From the NCBI GenBank assembly GCA_030065615.1, contig JASJDR010000007.1:1-64000 (forward strand): a stretch of DNA of 64,000 nt, given 5' to 3'. The notes below the pieces were generated by a model. The model was not told the DNA's origin and ran no database searches. It saw only the letters and a program-made list of their open reading frames with translations. Made by a program: the position numbers and the translations under genes. The stretch comes from Xenococcus sp. MO_188.B8. GTDB lineage: Bacteria > Cyanobacteriota > Cyanobacteriia > Cyanobacteriales > Xenococcaceae. This document shows, in pieces, positions 9,856-18,105 of this stretch (positions are counted from its first letter, which is position 1; each line of letters starts with the position of its first letter).

Positions 9856-9862
9856 ATGATAA

Positions 9863-10537
9863 ATGAATAGAATTTTAATTGCTGAAGATGAATCTCGTAT
9901 TGTTTCTTTTCTCGAAAAAGGATTAAAAGCTAACGGATTTGTTACTACCGTAGCTAAGGATGCTGATGAAACACTTAATTTAGTTTTAAGTGCCCATTTC
10001 GATTTACTCCTTCTAGACTTAGGACTCCCCAAACAAGACGGTTTAGAAGTTCTTGAACAGCTAAGGGGTCAAGGTGCAACTTTACCGATTATTATTTTGA
10101 CAGCCAGAGATGATATCAATAATAAAGTTGCCGGATTAGAAGGTGGTGCTGATGATTATGTAACTAAGCCATTTCGCTTTGAAGAATTACTTGCCAGAAT
10201 TCGCTTGCGTCTACGGACATCTCAATTCCAACCCGAGAGTAATAAAGTGACCACTCAATTACAAGTCGGAAATCTAATTCTCGATTTACGTACCAGAAAA
10301 GTAATATTAAGTGGTAAAGAAATTGATTTACCAGCTAAAGAATTTAGTCTTCTAGAAACCTTTATGTCTCACCCCGAACAAGTTATGACGCGAGAACAAC
10401 TCTTAGATCGAGTTTGGGGTTTTGATTACGATCCAGGTTCTAATATTGTTGATGTCTATATAGGTTATCTCAGAAAAAAACTTGGAAGTAAATTGATCAG
10501 AACTGTTAGAGGTGTTGGCTATTGTTTAAATCTTTGA
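9863..10537 (+). CDS. OmpR/PhoB-family response regulator
   Basis: The receiver domain (1-118) has acidic residues at 8-9, phosphoacceptor Asp52 (LDLGLP), Thr80 and Lys102 (TKPF). A winged-helix DNA-binding domain follows (about 130-224), ending with the wing signature RTVRGVGYCL. It is a complete regulator and the probable output of the histidine kinase at 7504-8949. The start ATG 9863 lies just behind a hairpin repeat. Confidence 0.93.
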   Translation: MNRILIAEDESRIVSFLEKGLKANGFVTTVAKDADETLNLVLSAHFDLLLLDLGLPKQDGLEVLEQLRGQGATLPIIILTARDDINNKVAGLEGGADDYVTKPFRFEELLARIRLRLRTSQFQPESNKVTTQLQVGNLILDLRTRKVILSGKEIDLPAKEFSLLETFMSHPEQVMTREQLLDRVWGFDYDPGSNIVDVYIGYLRKKLGSKLIRTVRGVGYCLNL

Positions 10538-10571
10538 TCTTTAAAGACTACTGTAAGTATCTAAGCAAAAT

Positions 10572-10796
10572 TTAATAATTTGTTGTCTTGCTTTGCCATA
10601 ATAATGGCAATAGTGAACCTAAAATAATTCCACTTCCTGCACAAATAGCGAGCAATACTCCGACAGGCATTTGAATTGATTGCCAAACCAAAAATTTAAT
10701 TGATACTAACTGAATATTCTGGATCGAAAAAATCGCGATCGCACTTACCCAAAAAGCTAACATCAAAGAACTAATAAAATTAGCAAAAATCTTCAT
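10572..10796 (-). CDS. LapA-domain (DUF1049) small membrane protein
   Basis: The 74 residues form two hydrophobic helices (about 6-26 and 44-66) around a short loop containing QNIQLVSIKFLVW, the typical pattern of the LapA/DUF1049 family, named from the E. coli lipopolysaccharide assembly protein LapA. It lies 32 bp downstream of the second ExbD-like gene on the same strand and is probably co-transcribed. Its function in cyanobacteria is not established. Confidence 0.75.
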   Translation of the reverse strand: MKIFANFISSLMLAFWVSAIAIFSIQNIQLVSIKFLVWQSIQMPVGVLLAICAGSGIILGSLLPLLWQSKTTNY

Positions 10797-10828
10797 GATT
10801 TAAAAACTTATTACTTATTACTTAATCT

Positions 10829-11509
10829 CTACTGCACCCCAATCGACCTTCCTCCAGAACCAAAGACAATCGGATCTTCTGTTTTATGAGGTTCCCATCC
10901 TACTTGAAAACCTTTTCCCCAAGCTTGTTCTCTAGCCGCACGAAAAGAAGCAAAACTATCAGGTCGAACGATAAAAGCGAGATAATCCTGTTTGGGATCT
11001 AATTCTGCTAATACTTGATTAAATTTAGAATCAGCAATTAAAATTTCTTCAGCATTTTCCCCAGGTTTATTGGGAATAGGATCGTAGCGCATCGTAAAGC
11101 TTTGCGCATCAACCATTGTTATGATGTAAAACTCTGTCTGAGTACGAAAATTAATAAGACGATTGGCTCGATTTTGCACACAGGCTCTATAAAATTGCAT
11201 CCCTGATAAGTTAGCCTCAAAATCAGGTTTATTACAAGAAGGTAGATTTCCTACTACCAAATCCATAGCTTCTCCTACCTGTTGATCATTAAGGTAAGTA
11301 ACTTTATTGTCACGAATTTCAAAAAAGCGAGCTGTTTTTTTGGTTTCAGAAGCTAAAGGAGTTTTCACAATAGAGTCAGCTCCCACCGAAATTAGAGAGA
11401 CAAAGAGGCTAATAAACATTAATACCCCGACGGTATTAGTCAAAATATCAAGAAAGGAATCTAAATTTTGACCTGGTTTTGAATTATGGCGTCTTCTTCG
11501 ATTTCTCAT
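10829..11509 (-). CDS. ExbD-like membrane-anchored protein, paralogue 2
   Basis: The 226-residue protein starts with a basic tail (RNRRRRHN) and a single membrane helix preceded by an acidic motif, LDSFLDILTNTVGVLMFISLF, resembling the ExbD/TolR helix with its functional Asp. The rest is periplasmic, with a motif GWEPHK that parallels GYEPID in the upstream paralogue. ATG 11509 overlaps the upstream stop as ATGA. With the ExbB/MotA-like gene it looks like a proton-driven stator unit. Neither a TonB-like nor a Pal-like partner is visible nearby. The assignment to ExbD is by topology and motif only. Confidence 0.65.
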   Translation of the reverse strand: MRNRRRRHNSKPGQNLDSFLDILTNTVGVLMFISLFVSLISVGADSIVKTPLASETKKTARFFEIRDNKVTYLNDQQVGEAMDLVVGNLPSCNKPDFEANLSGMQFYRACVQNRANRLINFRTQTEFYIITMVDAQSFTMRYDPIPNKPGENAEEILIADSKFNQVLAELDPKQDYLAFIVRPDSFASFRAAREQAWGKGFQVGWEPHKTEDPIVFGSGGRSIGVQ

Positions 11510-11982
11510 GGTTTTACTGCTGTTTCTTCTATTTTTAATTGCCAGTTGGCATCAATGGGTTCATAACCAATATCAATTTCTGCTCTTTCTACGAGGTTGC
11601 GCACCAGCTTAAAAGTATCAATACCATTAGATCTTACTGCAACGATTAGGTACTCACGATCGCGATTTTTTTGTATTTCAGCAATTAGTTTGGTGACTGC
11701 TGAATTGGGAGCATTTAAATTTTCTTGGGAAACAAATTCTTCTCCTGGATAAAGAATGACGCCATTAGATCTACATTCAATATAGCGGGGATTTTTGCTT
11801 TTATTAACCCCATTTTCTCCTTCTGTTTTGGCAACAATAGTTACTTCTTGTTGGTTTACCGCTTGAGTTGTCATGATAATAATCATGAGGATAAAGATAC
11901 CAATAGTACAAGTTAAAATATCAAGAAAAGACTCTAAATCTTGAGATGGCTGTGAATTATGGCGTCTTCTTCTTTTTCTCAT
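11506..11982 (-). CDS. ExbD-like membrane-anchored protein, paralogue 1
   Basis: The 158-residue protein shares its start with the next gene: MRKRRRRHNSQPSQDLESFL, then DILTCTIGIFILMIIIM as membrane helix. The periplasmic part ends in IDIGYEPIDANWQLKI. The acidic residue at the start of the helix is where ExbD/TolR carries its proton-path Asp. It overlaps the downstream paralogue by ATGA. Directly upstream is a relic of the C terminus of a third copy, so this locus has a history of tandem duplication. Confidence 0.65.
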   Translation of the reverse strand: MRKRRRRHNSQPSQDLESFLDILTCTIGIFILMIIIMTTQAVNQQEVTIVAKTEGENGVNKSKNPRYIECRSNGVILYPGEEFVSQENLNAPNSAVTKLIAEIQKNRDREYLIVAVRSNGIDTFKLVRNLVERAEIDIGYEPIDANWQLKIEETAVKP

Positions 11983-12060
11983 GGTTTTACTGCTGATTTT
12001 GGGATTTTAAGTTGCCAATTGACATCAATAGGGTTCACGATCAATATCAATAATTAATCT
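11979..12060 (-). pseudogene. C-terminal relic of a third ExbD-like paralogue
   Basis: Read on the minus strand with one surplus T, this segment gives IDIDREP-IDVNWQLKIPKSAVKP and then TGA. It parallels IDIGYEPIDANWQLKIEETAVKP, the end of the gene at 11506-11982. Its stop codon overlaps the start of that gene as ATGA, exactly as the intact pair overlap. The body of the copy is missing. Confidence 0.8.
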
Positions 12061-12090
12061 CTAATTAAAAATTAACTGACAATAAATAAT

Positions 12091-13284
12091 TTAAACAACT
12101 TCTTGCTCATTTTTATTTGGGTAATCAGTTTGAGTTTTAGAATTAATATTTCCATTATTCTTGGCTAGTTTTAAAGTTATTTCTTGAGGAATATTTAGAC
12201 CATCGGAAATAGAAGAATTTTGTTTTTTCATTTCTTCTAAAACCCCTAAAACTGCTTCCATTTGGGAAATAATTACTTGCTGATTTGCTTGTTGTTGTTG
12301 AGCAAAAAATTTCATTAGTTCTTGGCGATCTTTAATGATTTCTTGAGACAATCCTTCCGTTACAGAACTAGTATTGTTGGCGGCAGAGGAGTTATCTGAA
12401 CCAACTGATGTCGGAAAACTTTGATAAATTGCATCTTCAACAGCTTGAGAAATCATATCTTCATTAAGACTGCGATTCTTTTCTCTCAGTCTAGGAAGTA
12501 ATTTATCGTTAATAAAAATATCTATTCCTAGTAGCAAACTAGATTCATAACGCTCTATCAATACCAGAGGAATCATAACTAAAACACTGAGCAATAAAGC
12601 TAACAGAGTAGTGTCAAAAGCTACCGCTAAACCTCCTGTTACCGTACCAATCCCTTCTTTAATCTGTTCAACATCTCCCGCGTCTTGCAAAAAACCCGAA
12701 AAACCGCTAACCGCTTTACTAATACCCACTACCGTACCGATAAAACCTAACAAAGGAATTGCCCAAACTAAAATTCTGGGGACAGAATAAGATGATTCTG
12801 AGGCACTGAGATAAAAAGATGAGTCGTCAAGAGCAAATTCTGTGGCTTTAGCGCGATCTCCAGATTTAATATAAGCATCCAGTACCCGACTACAACGGGT
12901 TGCGATCAAGCTCCCATCTTCTGCTAATCTCTCTTGAAGATTGATCACTTCTGGTGCACCAGGATTTTCTAAAGGAATATGCTCTGCAATCCAAAGTTTT
13001 CCTAAGGAACGATACTCAGGTTTTAATTTCAGAAATTTTAAGACTATCGTGGCAATCACCATTCCTGCTAAAATCATCACCAGGAATTGAGTAAAGCCTC
13101 GTTCGTATAACAGAGTGCCAATGGTAGATTCTTTAAAGGGAATCAAAACTCCATAAACCACTGCTACCATAATAACAGCGATCGCAGAAACTAGTGAAAA
13201 ACTCACTTCTAGTTCTTGGCGTTTAGAACCGCGATGGCGCGACTGACCTTGAAATTTATGATATTTTTGGGTAAGTTTTTTCAT
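12091..13284 (-). CDS. ExbB/TolQ/MotA-family proton channel protein
   Basis: The 397-residue protein has an N-terminal pair of membrane helices (about 28-50 and 66-84), a cytoplasmic stretch, and a pair of long helices (RILVWAIPLLGFIGTVVGISKAV and VAFDTTLLALLLSVLVMIPL) that carry the family hallmark GFIGTVVG and the threonines lining the channel. The C-terminal tail (about 270-397) is hydrophilic and Gln-rich. Two ExbD-like genes follow on the same strand. It is probably the channel half of a proton-driven stator. It is longer than classical ExbB because of the N-terminal helix pair and the tail. The driven partner is unknown. Confidence 0.8.
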   Translation of the reverse strand: MKKLTQKYHKFQGQSRHRGSKRQELEVSFSLVSAIAVIMVAVVYGVLIPFKESTIGTLLYERGFTQFLVMILAGMVIATIVLKFLKLKPEYRSLGKLWIAEHIPLENPGAPEVINLQERLAEDGSLIATRCSRVLDAYIKSGDRAKATEFALDDSSFYLSASESSYSVPRILVWAIPLLGFIGTVVGISKAVSGFSGFLQDAGDVEQIKEGIGTVTGGLAVAFDTTLLALLLSVLVMIPLVLIERYESSLLLGIDIFINDKLLPRLREKNRSLNEDMISQAVEDAIYQSFPTSVGSDNSSAANNTSSVTEGLSQEIIKDRQELMKFFAQQQQANQQVIISQMEAVLGVLEEMKKQNSSISDGLNIPQEITLKLAKNNGNINSKTQTDYPNKNEQEVV

Positions 13285-13723
13285 TTTATTTTATTTAATG
13301 TAATTAACAGTTTTTTATTCTGATTTTTACTTAATCACCTCAGTTTTTCTAGTAATTACTCTCTAATTCAAAACTGTTAACTAGTAAGTAGGTGGTGATT
13401 TATGTCCACTACTAGCTTAATGCTAATAGCTAATAAGCTAATAACTACTTATTAAAGTACAAACAAGGATATACTATTAATTATTTATAAGTTGTTGTTT
13501 AACGTTTTCAATTAATGTTTACGCAAAGTATAGTACGAAGATTTTGTTATGTAAATTTATCTATAGAATCTTCAAGCAAATATTATAGTGACTCAAAACT
13601 CGATAAAGTTTAGATGAAGATATCAATATTAATAAGTAAAATCACTACCTAGCAAAGTAAACCTCATCTAGATTGAAACCTAGGTGAGCTTGAGGGAAAA
13701 CTATCGACAAGCACTTGTTTAAA
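13285..13723. other. intergenic region, no gene seen
   Basis: This AT-rich stretch lies between the ExbB-like gene start and the lexA stop. It contains short direct and inverted repeats built on TAGCTAATA (13415-13445) and presumably the promoter of the ExbB operon. No open frame with a recognisable product is present. Confidence 0.6.
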
Positions 13724-14344
13724 CTACTTATGTACTTCTGTTGCCCGCCCACGCCAAATACCGACTAAAATGCCTTGTAGCTCTAGAGAATTAACATCTA
13801 CTTCAATCGCCTTGTATTTAGCATTAGCCGGCTGAAGAGTTACTTTATTTTCCGATCTATAAAAGCGTTTGAGAATTGTACCTTGTCCTGGAACTTTTGC
13901 CGCTACAATATCACTACTTCGAACTTCGTCTACTGAAGAAACTTCTCGCATGACTACTAAATCTCCCTCAATGATCGAGTCGTCGATCATGCTATCTCCT
14001 GCTACCCTTAGCACATAGTAATTTGATTTTGCCATGAGCTCACTTAAATCTAATCTTTCTTTTACGTCAATAAATGGTTCGACTGACCCTCCATCAGCGA
14101 TCGCGCCTAAAATAGGGAACCCTTTTTTTGGTTGATGTAAAATTCTCATAGTGCGAGCTTTCCCATCTGTCCAGTCAATATACCCCTTGTTACGTAAGCG
14201 CTCAAGCCGACTTTGTATCGGTGCGGGAGAACGTAGATTCATTGCTACCATCATTTGTCGAATAGAAGGAGCATGTTGAGTATCCTGAATATATTCAACT
14301 AACCAATCGTATAATTCTTTCTGGGCTGGGGTTAAACTTTCCAT
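13724..14344 (-). CDS. lexA: LexA-family repressor with altered cleavage site
   Basis: The 206-residue protein has an N-terminal winged-helix domain (1-68, PSIRQMMVAMNLRSPAPIQSRL) and a C-terminal S24 peptidase domain with Ser118 (GDSM) and Lys159 (LKRFYR), the residues of the LexA catalytic dyad. Where self-cleaving LexA has Ala-Ala-Gly, this protein has Ala83-Asp84-Gly85, so the P1 alanine of the usual Ala-Gly bond is replaced. Self-cleavage may be lost or shifted, as proposed for some cyanobacterial LexA proteins that act outside the SOS response. A LexA-box match lies 30 bp upstream of the start, so the gene is probably autoregulated. Confidence 0.92.
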   Translation of the reverse strand: MESLTPAQKELYDWLVEYIQDTQHAPSIRQMMVAMNLRSPAPIQSRLERLRNKGYIDWTDGKARTMRILHQPKKGFPILGAIADGGSVEPFIDVKERLDLSELMAKSNYYVLRVAGDSMIDDSIIEGDLVVMREVSSVDEVRSSDIVAAKVPGQGTILKRFYRSENKVTLQPANAKYKAIEVDVNSLELQGILVGIWRGRATEVHK

Positions 14345-14373
14345 AACTTTAATTCTCTAGGAGGAGGGATCTC

Positions 14374-14387
14374 AGAACATAAGTACT
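14374..14387. promoter_or_regulatory. LexA box
   Basis: On the minus strand this reads AGTACTTATGTTCT, a full match to the cyanobacterial LexA consensus RGTACNNNDGTWCB. It lies 30 bp upstream of the lexA start and just upstream of the divergent gene at 14484. The match and position are direct; binding is inferred. Confidence 0.8.
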
Positions 14388-14483
14388 ACTAAATATTAGA
14401 TGTTATTAACCTCCATTAGTCAAGAGCTTTATTTAGTGAACAGGAAACAGAAAACAGGCAATAGGCAAGAGGCAACAGCAGCA

Positions 14484-14669
14484 ATGATTAACAGAGAAGA
14501 GAATGCTAGGGACTATGTGTTAGAAACAGCAAAATTACTTGATTTAACGATCAATCCCAAATATTTACCAAAAGTAGTAGAAAATTGGCTGGCAATTACC
14601 AAAATTGCCTCTTTAGTCACAGAATTTGAGTTATCAGAGGAGCAGAATGAAGAGGAAGAATTTTTCTGA
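14484..14669 (+). CDS. AtzG-like (DUF4089) small protein
   Basis: From ATG 14484 the protein has 61 residues and matches the DUF4089/AtzG family: ARDYVLETAKLLDLTINPKY, then VENWLAITKIASLV and a C terminus rich in Glu. AtzG is a GatC-like subunit that stabilises the amidohydrolase AtzE; the partner amidase is not in this window. An earlier ATG (14400) would add 28 residues of low-complexity sequence (KQKTGNRQEA...), so I prefer the later start. It is divergent from lexA and shares the LexA-box region. Confidence 0.7.
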   Translation: MINREENARDYVLETAKLLDLTINPKYLPKVVENWLAITKIASLVTEFELSEEQNEEEEFF

Positions 14670-14854
14670 TTACTCGTTCTTTATTTTTAAATAATAACGG
14701 TATTTTTAATCATCAATAATATTCATCAAGGAGGAAATGGGTGAAGCTAAATTACCGTTTTTAATATTCTCTTCTTGCAGGACACAGTATCTCTGATCTC
14801 AATTACTATAGTATCCAACTATTAATATAATTTTGAAACACTTACAATAATCAA

Positions 14855-15067
14855 ATGGACTTGATAACAACCAATGTCATGGAAATCAAAAATATTAAGG
14901 AAGAAGCACGACGATTAATAGACAACTTGCCTGAAGATTCTACTTGGGATGATTTAATGTATGAGATATATGTCAGACAGGCTGTTGAGTCAGGGTTAAG
15001 TGATAGTGAAGCGGGGAGAGTTTTTTCTGTAGAAGAAGTTAGAGCTAAGTTTGGATTGCAAAAGTGA
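14855..15067 (+). CDS. antitoxin of a RelE/ParE-type toxin-antitoxin pair
   Basis: This 70-residue protein lies directly upstream of a ParE/RelE-family toxin gene and overlaps it by GTGA (15064-15067), the usual arrangement of antitoxin first. The sequence (EIKNIKEEARRLIDNLPEDS, then WDDLMYEIYVRQAVESGLSDSE) is like small acidic antitoxins found beside such toxins in cyanobacteria. ATG 14879 is an alternative start. Because the toxin carries a nonsense codon, this antitoxin may be an orphan. Confidence 0.75.
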   Translation: MDLITTNVMEIKNIKEEARRLIDNLPEDSTWDDLMYEIYVRQAVESGLSDSEAGRVFSVEEVRAKFGLQK

Positions 15068-15357
15068 AAGTTTTTTGGACGGAAACAGCCGTTAATCATT
15101 TATCCTCGATTTATAATTACATTTCTCAGAATTCTCCCCAGTACGCACAACGAATTGTGGAAAGATTGACTCATCGCTCTGAACAAATTGCCAAATTTCC
15201 TCTATTAGGTCGTATTGTTCCAGAATTTGAAACCAAGCAAATTCGCGAAGTTATTGAAGGTTCTTATCGTCTTATTTATTACATTAAACCTGCATAAATT
15301 GATATTATTGCTGTGCTTCATGGTTCTCAGCAAATTAAAGATATAGAAGAAGAATAA
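15064..15357 (+). pseudogene. ParE/RelE-family toxin with in-frame nonsense codon
   Basis: The GTG-started frame encodes MKVFWTETAVNHLSSIYNYI and then RIVERLTHRSEQIAKFPLLG and REVIEGSYRLIYYIKP, the ParE fold. A TAA at 15295-15297 stops it at residue 77. Without a frame change the reading continues IDIIAVLHGSQQIKDIEEE to TAA at 15355-15357, which is exactly the missing last beta strand and tail of the family. A single CAA-to-TAA or GAA-to-TAA change explains this. The truncated protein could be inactive, or retain partial function. Confidence 0.85.
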
Positions 15358-15395
15358 AAGACTTACAGAGCAACAAAGTGTAGCAAATTTATATT

Positions 15396-15800
15396 GCGAT
15401 CGCATTCTAGAAACACAGTCGAAATACATCGCGGAGTAGTATGGTATTCCAACTCTAGATTAAGACAATTTTCTATAGCGCAATAGTTAATTCTCGAAAA
15501 AAGCGATCGTCACAAAGAAATATGCTTGAAATACATTGCAGAGTAGTATGGTATCCCAACTTCAGATTAAGACAATTAGCTATAGCAACCTAGTTATTCG
15601 GTCAAAAAGCGATCGCATTCTAGAAACACAGTCGAAATACATCGCGGAGTAGTATAGTATTCCAACTCCAGATTAAGACAATTTTCTATAGCGCTATAGT
15701 TATTTCTTGAGAAAATGCGATCGCGTTTTAGAAATATACTTGAAATACATTGTGCAGTAGTACGGTATTTCAACTCAAGGTTAAGACAATTTACTATGCT
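15396..15800. repeat. four tandem 107-bp repeats, each starting with HIP1-like GCGATCG
   Basis: Units start at about 15396, 15503, 15609 and 15717, a period of 106-108 bp. Each runs GCGATCG, then GAAATACAT, GTAGTA-GGTAT, CCAACT, GATTAAGACAATT and TATAG. Units 1 and 3 are most alike. The last unit runs into the 3' end of the caspase-kinase gene, whose stop is at 15794. The units keep three HIP1 octamers intact, and unit 2 has the variant GCGATCGT. Confidence 0.85.
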
Positions 15801-18097
15801 GTTCCCAGTTCACCCCCACAAGCATCACAAAATTCACTATCAGCTGGATTTTCATCAAAGCCACAGGTCGGACAAGTAATCTTTGAATTAGGGATAGGTG
15901 ATTGAACTGGTGCAGATGCCATAGCAGTTGTTCCCAGTTCACTACCACAAGCCTCGCAAAATTCACTATCAGCTGGATTTTCATCAAAGCCACAGGTTGG
16001 ACACAATCCCTTACATGACAAGCTTTTAATTAGCTCATTTACGGACTGAAAACGTTCATCCATCGTCATTTTCATTCCGGTTAATATTGTGCGCTCCATT
16101 TCTACGCTAATTGAAGGAACTATTTGCCTGGGGGATACTAGAGGATCGTTATGGAGTCTATCTGGAGCAGAAATAGGTAATTGACCTGTTAATAACTCGT
16201 ACATAGAGGCACATAAAGCATAAATATCTAGAGTGGGTCCTTTTCTCCCTGTGCGGCCATATTGTTCTATGGGAGCATAACCAGGAGTCAAAATTTGAGT
16301 CATTCTTTGGGTTTTGTTAGGAGTAAATTTCCTCGCATTACCAAAATCGATTAATACAGCTCTATCTTTTGGAGTGATAATAATGTTGTCTGGTTTGATA
16401 TCTCGATGTAATAAATTATTGCTATGGATGACTTTTAAAGCTTGGGCGATTTCCAAGAAATATTTTTTGACACGGGATTCTGGTAAAGGACCTTCTTCCC
16501 TCAACAAATCATAGAGAGACTTGCCAGGCAAGAATTCCATAACTATGTAAACAGTATTATTTGCTTGAAACCACTCGTAAACTTTGACGATAGAGGGATG
16601 TGAACATTGGTAAGTATATTTTGCCTCCTGAAAAACCCGCTTGACTTGCTCGTTTCTACTTCGAGTAGAAATAGAGGATGGCCACAGAATTTGTGTACCT
16701 TGTCTAGTAGCTTTTTCGGGCCAGTGCTCATAAATAGCTACTGGAGAAGCATATTCTAGTTCAGTTCCTCTGTAGGTAATACCGAATCCTCCTTCACCTA
16801 TAGTCTTATCAATTCTATATTGAGTTTTTTGACTTGTCAGCACAGTACCTACAGGTAGGTGATAAGATTTAATCTGCTCGATAATTAGGGGAGAGCCACA
16901 AGCAAGACAGTTGAGGTTATCTTTAGGATTCTGTGTTAGGCACTTAGGACATTGAATAGAGTTTAGAGTCAGATTATCATGTGGTATTTTGTCGAGCTTC
17001 TTTGTATCTAGTTCCTCCAGTGATGAATGCTGATTTTTTATTCGTTGTTGGATTGCTTCTACATCCTTATCCCTCAAACCCAGATATTTTTGCAAGCGTT
17101 TGATTGCTTTTCTGTCCCTATTTCTCAAAGGATTGTACTGCTCATATGCCTGATTCAACACCTTTTCATATTCGGTTAGCTTTTCGTGATGTTGACGATA
17201 AGGGGCTAAAACCTCATCTTCAATTTGTTTAGCTTGTTTGCTGTCTAAAACCAACTTCGAACATAAGATATTAAGGCTACGACGATTAATAAATCCGATT
17301 TCCCCCTCGTCTTCCCGGGCAATTTCTTCTACTGCCTTGAGATACTTAAGTGCTGGGTCATCTTGAGGGGAACGGGCTAGATGAATCCGATAACCTTCCT
17401 GGACAGGATAAAACTGGGGATTCATAGCAGGATAGGCTTCTTGAACCTTGTCACGGGCATATCGATGCAACTCATCAGCACTAATGCGACCATCACTATC
17501 TAAATCTGCTGCCCCAGTTTTAATTCCTTCTACTAAATACTGAGTGTAAATAGATAGTCCTCCTTGCTGTTCAAAGGAAGATTGCACCGAGGTAGAAGAA
17601 GTGAAAATTGCTCGTCCTTTACCGCCTAATTCTGCCTCAATATCTACCGTTCCTTCGTCTTTGGCAGTTAATCCTTTTGCTATCGCTCCACTGTAACAAC
17701 AGTCAAGAATAATCACTTCATAATCTGAATTGCTATCTGTCATTTGCTTTTGTAGATAGCTAGCTGCAACTGCTGTGGGTTGTACTACCAAGCCTTTTGC
17801 ACTCTTGCATGTTTCAGGGGTAGCTAAATATAAATTACGATTTTGGTCTTTGACCCCATGACCAGAAAAGTAAAACAGCACTAAATCCTCTGGGCTACGT
17901 TCAGCAAATAAATCATAAATAGCTATTCTCAATTTCTGAGTATTGGGGTTAAGCAAAACCTTAACATCATTAAATCCACCTATTTCGGGATGTTGCAAAA
18001 CTTCCTTCATCGCTTGGGCATCTTGGACAGTACTAGATAAGATCGGCAATCCTAGCTTATATTCACTAATTCCTATCAGTAGTGCGACCTTAACCAC
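15794..18097 (-). CDS. caspase-like protease / protein kinase / zinc-ribbon fusion
   Basis: Domains in order: a C14 caspase-like domain (1-240) with His80 (FSGHG) and Cys134 (DCCYSG); within it an EF-hand-like loop DLDSDGRISADE (199-210); an alpha-helical linker (255-355); a zinc ribbon (383-401, CPKC/CLAC); a Ser/Thr kinase domain (about 430-695) with GEGGFG, HRDIKPDN (564-571) and DFG (584-586); and two near-identical zinc ribbons (699-718, 742-761). The residue equivalent to the ATP-binding lysine is Tyr456 (VAIYEHWPE instead of VAIKE). It follows the EACC1-like gene by 8 bp. A conflict or cell-death role is inferred from the family. Confidence 0.9.
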   Translation of the reverse strand: MVKVALLIGISEYKLGLPILSSTVQDAQAMKEVLQHPEIGGFNDVKVLLNPNTQKLRIAIYDLFAERSPEDLVLFYFSGHGVKDQNRNLYLATPETCKSAKGLVVQPTAVAASYLQKQMTDSNSDYEVIILDCCYSGAIAKGLTAKDEGTVDIEAELGGKGRAIFTSSTSVQSSFEQQGGLSIYTQYLVEGIKTGAADLDSDGRISADELHRYARDKVQEAYPAMNPQFYPVQEGYRIHLARSPQDDPALKYLKAVEEIAREDEGEIGFINRRSLNILCSKLVLDSKQAKQIEDEVLAPYRQHHEKLTEYEKVLNQAYEQYNPLRNRDRKAIKRLQKYLGLRDKDVEAIQQRIKNQHSSLEELDTKKLDKIPHDNLTLNSIQCPKCLTQNPKDNLNCLACGSPLIIEQIKSYHLPVGTVLTSQKTQYRIDKTIGEGGFGITYRGTELEYASPVAIYEHWPEKATRQGTQILWPSSISTRSRNEQVKRVFQEAKYTYQCSHPSIVKVYEWFQANNTVYIVMEFLPGKSLYDLLREEGPLPESRVKKYFLEIAQALKVIHSNNLLHRDIKPDNIIITPKDRAVLIDFGNARKFTPNKTQRMTQILTPGYAPIEQYGRTGRKGPTLDIYALCASMYELLTGQLPISAPDRLHNDPLVSPRQIVPSISVEMERTILTGMKMTMDERFQSVNELIKSLSCKGLCPTCGFDENPADSEFCEACGSELGTTAMASAPVQSPIPNSKITCPTCGFDENPADSEFCDACGGELGTA

Positions 18098-18105
18098 TGC
18101 TTCTC

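Noticed and set aside
10572-13284. Zorya-type defence system
   Set aside because: The channel protein fits loosely, but there is no ZorB peptidoglycan-binding domain and no ZorC/ZorD-type gene nearby.
15396-15800. CRISPR array
   Set aside because: The units are 107 bp and contiguous, with no short repeat/spacer alternation and no cas genes.
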